Assembly (NCBI GenBank): GCA_036346255.1
Contig: CM070635.1
Coordinates: forward strand, 46,837,715-46,901,714
Direction of reading: 5' to 3'
DNA length: 64,000 bases
Origin: Ampelocalamus luodianensis
Taxonomy: Eukaryota; Streptophyta; Magnoliopsida; Poales; Poaceae
Of this stretch, positions 44,562-56,450 are shown piece after piece. Below the pieces are notes generated by a model. It saw only the letters and a list, made by a program, of their open reading frames with translations, searched no databases and was not told where the DNA came from. The position numbers and the translations under genes are program-made. Positions within the stretch are counted from its first letter, which is position 1. Each line of letters starts with the position of its first letter.

Positions 44562-45156
44562 ATGATTGATGTGAATGCACATGGCAAAGCAACAAAACCT
44601 GATGCTTGAATCTATTGACCCAGGAATCTTCTCTCTTCCAACTAAAATACACATGAGGCCCGGTTTGTAAAACATGTCTGGTTTCATCTAACACAGCTCC
44701 TAGCACCTAGAAACAGATTGATTACATGTGAATTTGAAGTCACTACCCAAAAAACATTTGCTGTTACTTCTGATGCAATTGCCATTAGGATAATCAGTTT
44801 GACTAATTTATTGTTTGCCCCCCTCTTTAGGAACAATATCCTAGTCAAGGAATTATGTGCCGCCTGAAAATTCAACACTACTAGCTAATTGTCGATATTT
44901 AGTTTCAGATATATATACAAAAAAGCAGTGAATAAACTGTCATTCATGTTTCAATTCGTGTTTATGTTTATATATCTCTACTGATCTCTCCACTAATGTC
45001 CCGAAGCGGTGGCTACTACTATTTGGTTTGGTTTGATACATGTTACGTTTGTGCTTTTGTCATCTCATTAATGATTTGGATATCTTATTCGGATATACAT
45101 TGCAAATGGTCCAATTCATTTAGAGTGAATCCTTATGATTTCCTGCAATAATTTCA
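44562..45156. other. Intron 1 remainder of PMT gene
   Basis: AT-rich non-coding DNA leading to the acceptor at 45155-45156. No repeat or gene recognised. Confidence 0.4.
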
Positions 45157-45161
45157 GGTTC

Positions 45162-48100
45162 ATGAGGGGCTCGAGAATGAATCCAGGTGATCGTAGAACA
45201 CGGAGCACAATGTCAATAGTAATTGTGATGGGCTTGTGCTGCTTCTTTTATATACTAGGTGCTTGGCAGAAAGGTGGGACAGGAGGGGGTGATCGTTGGG
45301 CAAAGAGGGTGATGGAAGAAACCGACTGTAAAATCTTGCCAAATCTGCACTTTGAAACCCATCATAGCCGAGGTGGTGTTAATCCACTGGTCATGAACAA
45401 TAAAGTGTTTGAGCCATGCCATATTCGATACAGTGACTATACTCCTTGTCAAGATCAGAACCGAGCAATGACCTTTCCTAGAGAAAATATGACCTACCGA
45501 GAGAGGCATTGCCCTGCAGAGAATGAGAAACTGCACTGTCTAATCCCAGCACCAAAAGGCCATGTCACCCCTTTCCCTTGGCCCAAGAGCCGTGACTATG
45601 TTCCATATGCGAATGCTCCGTATAAGAGCCTGACAGTCGAGAAAGCTGTTCAGAACTGGATCCAATATCAGGGAGATGTGTTTAAATTTCCAGGAGGAGG
45701 GACAATGTTTCCCGATGGAGCAAAAGCTTATATTGATGAACTTGCATCCGTCATTCCAGTTGCTGATGGCACCATTAGGACTGCACTTGATACTGGATGC
45801 GGGGTATGTCCACTAAGCACATCTTTTAATCATTTCCTCCTTTGAAGATGGCACTTAGCTGCTACTCATAATCTCTCTTTCAGTGTCTTCTTAGTTGCAT
45901 CTTTGCTTAGTTTATGTTCTACTTCATAGCACTAAATAATCAGATGTTAGTGTCTTGTACTCTTCTTAGTCCAATTTCTTGGCATTTTCACATGTATGAT
46001 TAGGCCGTTTTTTCATTTACCTTATGTTAGTGCTTTCTTGGGCTCCCTCCCCCTCCTCGTTGTAGTTGGAGTAACATTTCTGACCATGTGTAGGTTGCAA
46101 GCTGGGGTGCTTACCTAATGGATAGAAATGTATTAACCATGTCATTTGCACCTCGAGACTCACATGAAGCTCAGGTTCAATTTGCTTTGGAGCGAGGTGT
46201 TCCTGCAGTGATTGGAGTTCTTGGAACTATAAAGCTCCCATACCCATCAAGATCTTTTGATATGGTCCATTGCTCACGCTGCTTAATCCCCTGGAAGTCA
46301 AATGGTGAGTACTGTCAACTATGCATAGAAAATAGAATACTTGTGTGAAGTGAATTTTTTCATGAGCTATAGTATTTCGCTTCCTGCAGATGGGATGTAC
46401 ATGATGGAAGTGGATCGGGTTCTGAGGCCTGGTGGTTATTGGATATTATCCGGTCCTCCCATCAATTGGAAGACAAATCACCAAACATGGAAGAGATCCA
46501 AACAAGATTCAGAGGAAGAACAAAATAGAATTGAAAACACTGCCGAAATGCTTTGCTGGAATAAAATCTATGAGAAGAGAGATACTGTTATTTGGCAGAA
46601 AAAGGCAAATTCAAATGCATGCCGTGACAAGAGTGGCCGTGCTAGCAAGATGTGCAAAGTTCAAAATGCAGATGACGTCTGGTATGTGTTGACATAATTG
46701 CGGTTTTAGCAAATATTTCAGATTAATTCCAGCTTTAATTATAAATAGAAGAGCATAATTCCAGTCAGACATGAGCATCAAATAAATGACTTGTTGGAGG
46801 AGGGTCCCTACGCTACCTCGAGACGACAGTGACCTCATGAAAGCACAACCCCCCGTTCGGAGACCAACTCTAGACGGGGTCCGCGAACCAACCCAAGACG
46901 GGGTCCGAAGACCAACCCCAGACGGGGTCCGAAGACCAACCCCGGACGGGGTCCGGAGACCAACCCCAGACGGGGTCCAAGGGCCAACCTCGGACGAGGT
47001 CCAGACCAACCCCAGATGAGGTCCGAGGACCGACCTCAGCGAGGCGCGACACATCGGTGAACCTACTTCGAACGAGGTCCAGGACCGACCATGGACAGGG
47101 TCTGAGGGCCAACCTCACCGAGGTACGATATATCGGCGGACCCACTCAGAGGTGGCGGGACCCGCTTGGCAAAATGGACGAAAGTACCCTCGGGATGAAC
47201 TAGGTACCGAGGGCAATGATGCAACTTCGCATGTCTACCTCTCCCACTCTATAAATAGACTCCATGTAAATGGGGGAGGGGAGGCCAATTGTAATTTCTA
47301 TCACCCATATGCAATACATCCGTACGACCCCCTTTGTGTGTGATTCTCGTTGAGGTCCAATTCGCACCCCCGGCGGTCGACGCGTCCGACCGAGGGTGCT
47401 ACAAGTTCACTGTCCGATCTCGTATCGACGACAGTTGGCGCCATCCGCACGCTCCCCTGACACGGTCCGTGCACGGGCTCGACCCGTCCGTGTGTTCCCC
47501 TGACACAGTCCGCTAGTTCAGCGGATTCACCTCGGCGAACCACAACATGCCTCGATGGCTTGACCTCGGCGTGGTTCCACTCGGCCTCGACCGAACTTTG
47601 CTTTGCCTTTATAGCGTCTCCTCGACTAGCGGCTCTCCCTGGTTCGATGGATTCACCTCGGTTGAACTTCACTTCACCTTGAGGGCGTCTCCTCGACTAA
47701 GGGCTCCCCCTAGTTCGACAGATTCACCTTGGTGAACCACAACATGCCTCAACGGCTTTGCCTCGGCTGAACTTCGCTTCGCCTCGATGGCGTCTCCTCA
47801 ACTAGGGGCTCTCCCTGGTTTGACAGATTCACCTCGGCTGAACTTCGCTTCACCTCGAGGGTGTCTCCTCGACTAGGGGCTCCCCCTAGTTCGATGGATT
47901 CACCTCGGCGAACCACAACATGCATCGACAGCTTTGTCTCGGTTGAACTTCGCTTCGCCTCGATGGCGTCTCCTCGACTAGGGGCTCCCCCTAGTTCGAC
48001 GGATTCACCTCGGCGAACCCCAACACGCCTCGACGGCTTGCCATTGGCGTGGTTCAATTCCTTCGCCTTGATGGCATCTCCTCGACTAGGGGCTCCCCCT

Positions 48101-51100
48101 AGTTCGACGGATTCACCTCGGCGAACCCCAACACGCCTCGATGGCTTGCCCTCGGTGTGGTTCAACTCGGCCCCGATGGCTTTGCCTCGACTGAGTAGTG
48201 AAAAACTCACCCTCCGATGCCGAGTACGCAAGTGAAAAACTCACCCTCCGGGGCCAAGTACACGAGAAAGACTCACCCTCCAAGGCCGAGTGCGTGAGAA
48301 AGACTCACCCTCCGGAGCCGAGTACGCGAGCAAAGGACTCACCCTCCGGGGCCGAGTGCACGCGAAAGACTCACCCTTGGGGGCCAAGTACACGCGCAAA
48401 AAACTCGCCCTCCGGGGCCAAGTGCACGATAAAGATTCACCCTCCGGGGCCGAGTGCGCGATAAAGACTCACCCTCCGGGGCCAAGTACGCGATAAAGAC
48501 TCACCCTCCAAGGCCGAGTACGCGAGTGAAAAACTCACCCTCCAGGGCCGAGTACGCGATAAAGACTCACCCTCCGAGGCTAAGTACGCGAGTGTAAAAC
48601 TCACCCTCCGGGGCCGAGTGCGCGTGCCAAGGACTCACCCTCTGGGGCCGAATGCACGAGAAAGACTCACCCTTCGTGGCCGAGTAAGCGAGTAATCGAT
48701 GGCTCGACCTCGACGTGGGTCAATTCGGCATCGACAGTGTCTCCTCGACTAGAGGCTCCCCTAGTTCGACGGATTCAACTCGGCGAGTTCCAACACGCCT
48801 CGATGGCTTGGCCTCGGCGTAGTTCAACTCGGCCTCAGCGGCTTCACCTCAGCGAAACTTCGCTACGCTTCGATTGCTTGACCTCGGCATGCATCAATTC
48901 GGCCTCGACAACTTCGCCTCAGCTAAACTTCGCTTCGCCTCGATGGCATCTCCTGAACTAGGTAGTTCCCCTAGCTCAACGGATTCACCTCAGTGCGTTG
49001 AGTTTAGCACTTCGGCGCATGCCATCCCACTTGAAGGCCACACCTCAGTCGGTTGAGCGGCCACATCTCGCCCCCGGGACAGAGAGAGAACATACTCGCC
49101 CTCTTGGGCCAAGTGAATACATACTCACCCTTCGAGGGACGAGTGGACTTAACCTAATCCAGACTTGTCCTCACCCTTCGAGGTCGAGTAGGTAGATGCA
49201 AGCGTCTCGAGTCTTGTCTCGAACACTAAGTTTTTCGATGGGAGACAGCGATGTCCTGGTCTATCCACAACCACGAAGCGCTCTCGAGCCCTATCTCGAG
49301 CGCTAAGTTTTTTCGATGGGAGACAATAATGTTCCGATCTCTCCATGACCACGAAGCGCCCTCGAGCCCCGAAGCGAGCGGTAAGTTTTTTCGGTGCAAG
49401 ACATCGACGTTCCAGCCTCTCCACGACCACGAAGCACTCTCGAGCCCCGTCTCGAGCGCTAACTTCTTTCGATGGGAGACGACGACGTTCCGGTCTCTCC
49501 ACAACCGTGAAGTACTCTCGAGCCTTGTCTCGAGTGCTAAGTTTTTTTCGATGGGAGACGGTGGCGTTCCGGCCTCTCCATGACTATCGATGGGAGACGG
49601 CGATGTTCCGGCCTCTCCACAACCACGAAGTGTTCTCGAGCCCCGTCTCGAGCAATAACTTTTTTTTTCGATGGGAGACAGTGACCTTCCGGCCTCTCCA
49701 CCACCACGAAGCACTCTCAAGCCCTGTCTCGAGCGCTAAGTTTTTTCGATGAGAGATGGGGTAATAATTTACCCCCTCATTGAGAACCAGTCAACACTCA
49801 ACTCGTCGGTGAGGCGAGCACTTCTCGCGTTGTAGGCCATACCTCAATGAGTCGAGCACTCCTCGCTCCATACGCCACATCTCGACGAGTCAACTACCTC
49901 GCGTTCAAAAGCATATCTCCCCACCTTGAAGGTAACTCCTCGGTGAGTCGATTAACGCGCGCTTCAGTGCACGCTTACTCTATCTGCAGGCAACCCACCA
50001 GCATCGAGTGCTTCGTGCCTAAGCACACCCCTCCAGTTGCTAGGATAGTTCGCCTAGCGAGGGACAACACTCCTCGATGGTTTCGCCTCGGCATGGTACG
50101 ACTCGGCCTCGGTGACACTCTCTCAGCCAAACTCATCTCGGCTTTGTTGGGGTCTCCTCAATTAAGTGACCCCCCTTTGATGTGTGGTTGTACCTTGGCG
50201 AACGCCAACACGTCGCCTCAATGCAGTGCGGTCAGCCTCGAGAACACTCCCTCTGCTGAACATAGCTCCAAATCGAGTGCTTCTCGCTTTATAAGCCAAG
50301 CCTTCGTGAGCCGAGCACATGGCACCCCAGCACGTGCTATGTCTCGATGAGTTGAGCAAATAACATCCCAGCGCATATCCCCTCAACTCGAGGGTCAAGC
50401 CATGTCAGGTTGACCCTGGGCAAGCGTCGACCTTGCACATCTCAACACGTTGACGTACATTGATCGACCGCATCTCAAGGTGTCGCCCAACTCAGTGCCG
50501 CCCATCGAGCTCGTATCAGTTGGCACGTGCGCTCCTATCGGCCTCCGCGCTTTAAAGCCACCATCGCATGTCGGATAAGAGGTCTACCCATGCACATCTC
50601 GACGCATCCGCACGTAACGGCCCGTTCACTTGAGGGCTCCACGCGTCTCGGACTAACAAGTCAGCCACACTCATTGTTGCGTGTTCACGCAAATCAACCT
50701 TGCGCACATCGGCATTATGTCGCTCCTTGAGGGCTAAACCTTCGCCACGCCTAAGCAAGTCGAGCTTGGCACTTCAACTCATACCTTTACACCTCGAAAG
50801 ACCGAGTCAAGAACTCCTCCATGTGACTTCAGCGTCTTGGCCACCCAACGCATGACCCCCCCCCCCCCCCGACTATATATGACTCCACACCCTTTTCACG
50901 CAACGGTGAACCCCCCGACATGACGTGAAATTGTCCCAATGGAGCAGTGACCCTTCAGTGAAGACCAACGGAACCCACCTCGGGGTGCATGCTCATCTCG
51001 TCACCCTGAATTCACATGAATGCTAAGGTAAGTTAACATAGTGTTGGAGTGTGTTGCAGGTTATCAGTGGAATCGTCGGCCCGGAGCCACGAGCCGACCC

Positions 51101-54100
51101 ATTTTACAAGTCGGTGCGCCGGTCTGGGCTGGCAGTTAACGCTTACCCGGATCGGCAAGGGGCTACTGTTGGGGGAGGGTCCCCGCACTACCTCGAGCCG
51201 ACGTGACCTCATGAAAGCATAACCCCCCATCCGGAGACCAACCTTGGACAGGGTCCGAGGGCCAACCCCGGACGGGGTCCAAAGACTGCCCCCGACCGAA
51301 CCAACCCCGGACGGCGTCCGAGTTCCAACCTCGGACGGGGTCCAGAGACCTACCCTGGATGGGTTCTGAGGGCTACCTTGAACGAGGTCCGGAGACCAAC
51401 CCCGATGAGGTCCGAGGACTGACCTCAGCGAGGCATGACACATCGGTGAACATGCTCCGGACGAGGTCCGGGGACTAACCCCGGATGGGGTCTGGGGGCC
51501 AACCTCGCTGAGGTACAACACATCGGCAGACCCACTCGGAGGTGGCGGGACCCGCTTGGCAAAACGGACGAAAGTACCCTTGGGATGAACTAGGTACCAA
51601 GGGCAATGATGTAACTTCACATGCCTATCCCTCCCACTCTATAAATAGGCTCCATGTAAATAGGAGAGGGGAGGCCAATTGTAATTTCTACCACCCATAT
51701 GCAATATATCTGTATGACCCTCTTTGTGTGTAATTCTCGTTGAGGTCCCCTTCGCACCCCCGGCGGTCGACGCGTCCGACCAGGGGTGCCACAAGTTCAC
51801 TGTTCGATCTCGTATCGACGACATAGCTATTAAGCGAAATAAACTACTCAAGTCCTCTATACATGAATTCATGCAATAGAGAATAAACTCAAGAATCAAA
51901 TCAATTAGCATAATGCTCAAATTGATGTTTGTTTAATTTTGCTCCCAGATGTCGGGCTACACAAGCACGAAACAAGGCCTCTTCGCCACTAATGGTCTAG
52001 TCTGTTAATTGATTTTGTGTGACAATTTCTAAGTAATAAGTCAGGCTTAGAGTTCTTATATCACTTACCAGATTCTAACAATAGTTAGCAATTTAATACC
52101 ACAAGTAAAATTGCTTTAACAGAGAAGTACAGAAACAATATATGGCAAGTAATAAGACTGCAATAGACAACAAGATAGCTCAAAGCCTAGCTTATATCTC
52201 CAAATTATCACACTAATCTCACTATGACCAATATCCTCACGGAGCAATTCCTAAGCCCACGATCTATCATGCAAGTCACCCAATACTAGTGCTACTCAAA
52301 TCACAGATAGATATGAACTCACTAGTATGGCACACTAAGCACAATAGATATACAGAAGTTGAAGAATGATCACTAAACTGATAGCACTCAAAACCACCAA
52401 GAAGTCAAGACAAGGCGCATTGGCAACACTGTCCTAGAAAACCTATTGCCACCACTATGCTGCGGTGAAAACAATGTGGTTCACGGAGATATATTGTCCT
52501 TCCGCAATCAGGGGCACAGCAAACTGCAGAATCGAGGTACAGGAAGTGTCGCACAAGACAATAGGGCAGATCATGCATAGGCTGCAAAGTACACGAACAA
52601 AGCAACCGGACACCAAACTCATAGTTAAGCGCCACAGCAACCACAAGAACAACCAAGCATGCTCAAGCCTCACCAACAAATGAGCTCTAGAGACTCGGTG
52701 AAGAATCCAATCAATCTACCTTTGTCTCCCCGCCTCTACAACTCTACCACTACTAAGAACCGAGCCACTAGTCAAGTTCTCCGCGAGAAGGAGGTAAGTC
52801 GGCCTACTGGTCGCAAGTGGAGGGAAGCCAAGTCACCACTACCGCCAAGAGGTAGACAACGATGGAGCCAAGAGCAAGGTTCGCCCGAGATTGAAAAATC
52901 AAGCGCAAATGGTCGAAAGAATGGATTGGAAACTTTTAGATCTTTCCTGTGTGTTTCCAAGGAGGAGGAGACCGGGATTAAGTAGGAGAGCCAAGGTGGC
53001 AACGGTGAACAGCCGCCGCAACCTCCGCTCGCATCATGTGGGGATCAGATCGATCCCCATGACGATCAGATTGATCCCCACGACCACGTCTGCTCTCGTT
53101 CTATCTCAGTCGAGATGAGGCCGAAGCCTTATCCCCTTTCTCAGTCAGATGAGAGCCAACTCTTATCCTCACCTCTCTCTCAATGACAAGTGGGCCCCCA
53201 CTAGATAATTGGGAAATTACCAAAAAAACAATGGTTTACAATGGTATGTTCTCTTATGTATACAAAGTGATTAAGTTATCTGGTAGTAGCTTCATATGCA
53301 TTCTGTCAGCTTCTAACATGCCACGTCAACTCAACTGAGCCATAACCATACGTAATCACAAAATCCTTAATAAAATTTAAAAGTATAACAATTATATAGA
53401 ATTTCGGGAATAATTGTGTGTCTCTTAGGACCCCCCACAACCTTTATTTATAGTGCCAAAGATTACAATCCGACTTGCACACGATTGACTCTTAGACTTG
53501 CACCCAACTTGGATTATTAACTAAACTCTAATATCTCCAACACCCCCTCTCAAGGTGGGTATGAAATAACAATCATATCCATCTTGTTACATATTGCAAT
53601 ATCATTACTAGAATCTACCAAACCCTACCAATACTCTCATCACCAATACTACTAGGGACGTCACCAAATTCATCTCCATCATCTACCAGCTGTCTCGACC
53701 TCAACCTTCTCTACCCACATGCCCTCAGCCACCCCCAGCCTCCACCACCTCTACCCACACACCCTCAGTCTCGGCCTCCACCACCTCTACCTCTACCATA
53801 GCACATTACGCTTGACTCCAGTCTGAATCCTCTTTTCCCTTCTGCCACCTCTCCGACTATGCGGTCTTCTCCACTGTCATGGTTGCATTTGCTCTGGGGT
53901 CACCTCTTACACTTACTCTACCTCCACCTTGACCTCCTTTAGCAAATCTACTATTCTCACCACCACCTCTACTAGGACGAGATGCCCCACACTTGTAACA
54001 CTCGGTCCTCCTTGCAAAGTTCGAGTTGCGCATCTCTCATCACGACAAATCCAATCACCCTCGCGACTACCAGTTCATGAGAGAATACGCACAACTCAGG

Positions 54101-55469
54101 TGTCTTGTTTGCTTGCAGTTGTAACACTCCCTGTTATCAGCTATTGTGTATTCTGACCTTATAGGGTTGCTACCCACCACCACTCTCTGTCGAGTTTTCT
54201 CGACAACCATAGCTGAAATAGTCTCCTCTGTAGTTGGCAATGCCACCTGATGACATATTGAAGCCCTCCTGCTCTGATATCATGTAGAATTTCGGGAATA
54301 ATTGTGTGTCTGTTAGGACTCCCATACCCTTTATTTGTAGTGCTAAAGATTATAATCCGACTTGCATACGACTTGACTCTTAGACTCGCACACGATTTAG
54401 ACTCTTACCTAAACTCTAATATTTCCAACAAGTTAGCATTTGAATACACAAAGAGATCATAGGATTTAGAATGGATTGCCCATCTAGAGGATAGTTAAGA
54501 TGAGCACGGATCGTTGATTACAGAGATTACTGCTTGTATATGCAAATGTTCTCTTCCCAGCGGAAGCAAGAAGAGTTGATTTCTGGGAGCCGCTTCTAGC
54601 TCTGAAAATCTGCTAAATTTTCTCTGTCCTCCCATTATACCAGTTTTTTAATTATGTTTTCTTGATGATTTTATTACTATAGGTATGAGAAAATGGAAGC
54701 TTGTATAACACCTTTTCCGGAGGGAGCACAGCTAAAGAAGTTTCCAGAGAGACTATTTGCCGTCCCTCCCAGAATTCTAGAAGGTCGTACCCCAGGTGTT
54801 ACAGAAGAAGTCTATGAGGAGGATAAAAAGCTGTGGAAGAAGCATGTCAATACTTACAAGGGGATGAACAAGTTGATAGGCTCTTCAAGGTATAGGAATA
54901 TTATGGACATGAATGCAGGCCTTGGAAGTTTTGCTGCGGTGCTTGATTCTCCCTGGTCCTGGGTAATGAACGTTGTGCCCACGATATCAGAGAGGAACAC
55001 TCTTGGTATCATCTATGAGCGAGGTCTTATTGGCATATACCATGATTGGTGAGTCGTAAATCTCTCTGTTCTGGTATTTATTATCAAATGAGATGATGTG
55101 TTGAAACTATTCCTGTGTTGTTGTCAGGTGCGAAGCCTTCTCTACGTACCCTAGGACATATGACCTGATACATGCCAGTGGCGTCTTCAGTTTATATCAG
55201 AATAAGTAGGTGATCTCTGTTCTTTCTCCCCTCTCGATGATACAAAGGCAATTTATACTCTCTTTTAACATGAATTTGTCAAACTTGGTAGGTGTGATTT
55301 GGATGACATTCTTCTGGAGATGGATAGGATTTTACGGCCCGAGGGCGCAGTCGTACTGCGGGACAATGTTGAGGTGCTGAACAAGGTTAGGAGGACAGTG
55401 ATGGGGATGCGGTGGAAATCCAAGCTACTTGATCATGAAGATGGCCCCCATGTGCCTGAAAAATTTTGA
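45162..55469 (+). CDS. PMT-family putative methyltransferase (QUA2-like), 3' frameshift
   Basis: Type II Golgi membrane protein of the plant PMT/Methyltransf_29 (DUF248) family, implicated in methyl-esterifying pectin. Coding exons: 45162-45803, 46094-46304, 46390-46681, 54683-55048, 55128-55205, 55292-55469. GT-AG borders and phases agree; 588 aa. A short N-tail precedes a signal anchor (IVIVMGLCCFFYILGAWQ, about 17-34). The first half holds CHIRYSDYTPCQD, RERHCP, the SAM-type TALDTGCGVASWGAYL and FDMVHCSRCLIPW. The second half holds RNIMDMNAGLGSFAA, YDLIHA and LLEMDRILRPEG. Intron 3 is 8.0 kb and packed with retroelements. In the last exon the sequence after HVPEK stops at once (TTT TGA). 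Adding one A to the preceding five-A run would restore the usual tail, ending at 55513, so about 15 residues are lost. The truncation may be tolerable, a null, or an assembly error. Confidence 0.88.
47520..48195. repeat. About 100-130-bp tandem array within the LARD element
   Basis: Five or more units containing GGCGTCTCCTCGACTAGGGG, CTCCCCCTAGTTCGACGG and ATTCACCTCGGCGAACC. Low-complexity frames on both strands are a by-product of the array. Confidence 0.8.
48200..48695. repeat. About 33-bp tandem array within the LARD element
   Basis: Around 14 units of the form GACTCACCCTCCGGGGCCGA followed by GT(A/G)CGCGAGAAA-type linkers. Regular spacing with point variation. Not CRISPR: there are no unique spacers, and this is a plant nuclear retroelement. 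Confidence 0.85.
49215..49760. repeat. About 90-bp tandem array within the LARD element
   Basis: Six to seven units with TTTTTTCGATGGGAGAC, GTTCCGG(C/T)CTCTCCAC and CTCGAGCCCCGTCTCGAGCG. The last part contains CTCGAG-centred short palindromes. Confidence 0.8.
51824..53394. other. Intronic DNA between two retroelements, unclassified
   Basis: No family motif or terminal repeat recognised. Open frames (for example 52659-52985) are short, with no domain. It could be another old insertion, because typical PMT introns are far shorter than 1.5 kb. Confidence 0.35.
53395..54430 (-). mobile_element. Small copia-like LTR derivative (TRIM/LARD)
   Basis: Two 148-bp direct repeats (53395-53542 and 54283-54430) sharing ATAATTGTGTGTCT, GATTA.AATCCGACTTGCA and ACTCTAATAT.TCCAACA. 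Read on the minus strand, the LTR runs TGTTGGA to TTCTACA, the primer site TGATATCAGAGC lies just inside the 5' LTR, and GAGAGGGGG precedes the 3' LTR. Flanks AATTA and AGTTA differ at one base. The 740-bp interior keeps zinc-knuckle-like scraps (CYKCGASRP near 54000; CYNCKQTRHLSC near 54125). Lies in PMT intron 3. Confidence 0.75.
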
Positions 55470-56390
55470 TCGCAGTGAAAGAGTATTGGGTTGGCAGCAA
55501 AGAAGGAAAATAGTTCGTAGAACAGATACAGGACCATGGTGATTCTTGACATCGTGCTGTTGTATCCATTAATAGATTTTGTTCATAGGTACAGACCTCA
55601 CCAAATCGCAACCACGATACCATAGTCAAACACTATTTTGATGTCCTGGATATTGGTTGTGCATATATTGTACCAGGGCATCAAGGGAAAACACTGCAGA
55701 TCTGCCAATACATCTTGGCTTACTGGTTGATATACAATCTACTCTTTTTGAGTATGAACCACGACCCACGAGGTTCTGGTGCTGTAACAGGTGAACATGG
55801 TACACATGGGAGCAATAGCATAACAAACAGTGTACGCTGGGGGTACACTGATGACATTATACCCTGTGTTTACGGTGAATGCAGTGGAATTTACTCAAGT
55901 TTGGACACTGACGACATTATACCTTGTTTATGGTGAATGCAGTGGAATTTAGTAAGTTTAGACACTGACGACATTATACCTTGTTTATCATGAATGCAGT
56001 GGAATTTACTCAAGTTTGGACACTGATGTTATACCTTGTTTATAGTGACTGCAGTGGATTTTACCGAAGTTAGGCCAGCCTCCAGGATGGACCTATAAGA
56101 TTGACGACAATTGCAGCTCTATCCTGGATTTAGTGAAAGTTGCTGTGGTCACCGTCTCCCGGAATACATAACGACAATGGCCTCGAAAGAATTTGCGCCA
56201 GAATTCCAGAAAGAGACCCCCTAACGACAATGGCATGGAAAGAAAGGGCGGCTAACCTGCCAATTTGCGCCAGAATTCGCGCCAGAATTCCAGGAAGAGA
56301 CCCCCAAAAAAAAGGTGGCACTCGCATCGTTGACTTAGGTCAACGCCTAACGGGCCGGTGGAACTTGGTCTCTCTGCGTCGGGTGGCCTA
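55470..56390. other. PMT 3' region
   Basis: Bypassed original stop TAG at 55511-55513, then 3' UTR-like DNA to perhaps 55700. It contains the minisatellite annotated separately and, at 56170-56315, a two-to-three-copy repeat of TTTGCGCCAGAATTCCAG(A/G)A. Confidence 0.4.
55841..56070. repeat. About 63-bp minisatellite, four copies
   Basis: Units share GACACTGACGACATTATACC, TTGTTTATGGTGAATGCAG and TGGAATTTACTCAAGTT, with increasing divergence in the last copy. Confidence 0.8.
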
Positions 56391-56393
56391 GTC

Positions 56394-56400
56394 TATATAA
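56394..56400 (+). promoter_or_regulatory. TATA box of RALF-like gene
   Basis: TATATAA in the context GTCTATATAAACAAAGG, 51 bases upstream of the ATG at 56451. This leaves a short leader of about 20-25 bases, a normal layout for a strongly regulated small-peptide gene. Confidence 0.6.
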
Positions 56401-56450
56401 ACAAAGGCTTCCCGGAGAGAAGCAGCAGAGAAAGTGAGAATTGCTAGAAG

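Larger units (their letters stand above)
46792..51823 (+). mobile_element. Large non-coding LTR element (LARD-type)
   Basis: Direct repeats 46792-47433 and 51167-51823 begin TGTTGG(A/G)GGAGGGTCCC and end TATCGACGACA. Right after the first is TTGGCGCCATCC, a plausible primer site. GATCGGCAAGGGG precedes the second. The LTRs contain six or more copies of a short unit built on GACGGGGTCCGAAGACCAAC and share the tail motif CACTCTATAAATAG. The 3.7-kb interior has no retroviral domains, only GC-rich tandem arrays, so this is a non-autonomous large derivative of the rice Dasheng kind. No clean target duplication (TGACT against TAGCT). Lies in PMT intron 3. Confidence 0.75.

Noticed and set aside
48195..48695. 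Regular short repeat array considered as CRISPR-like
   Set aside because: Units are directly abutting without unique spacers, inside a plant LTR element; it is an ordinary tandem array.
50862..50879. Long poly-C tract considered as a structured regulatory site
   Set aside because: A homopolymer within the LARD interior; no supporting context, possible sequencing artefact.
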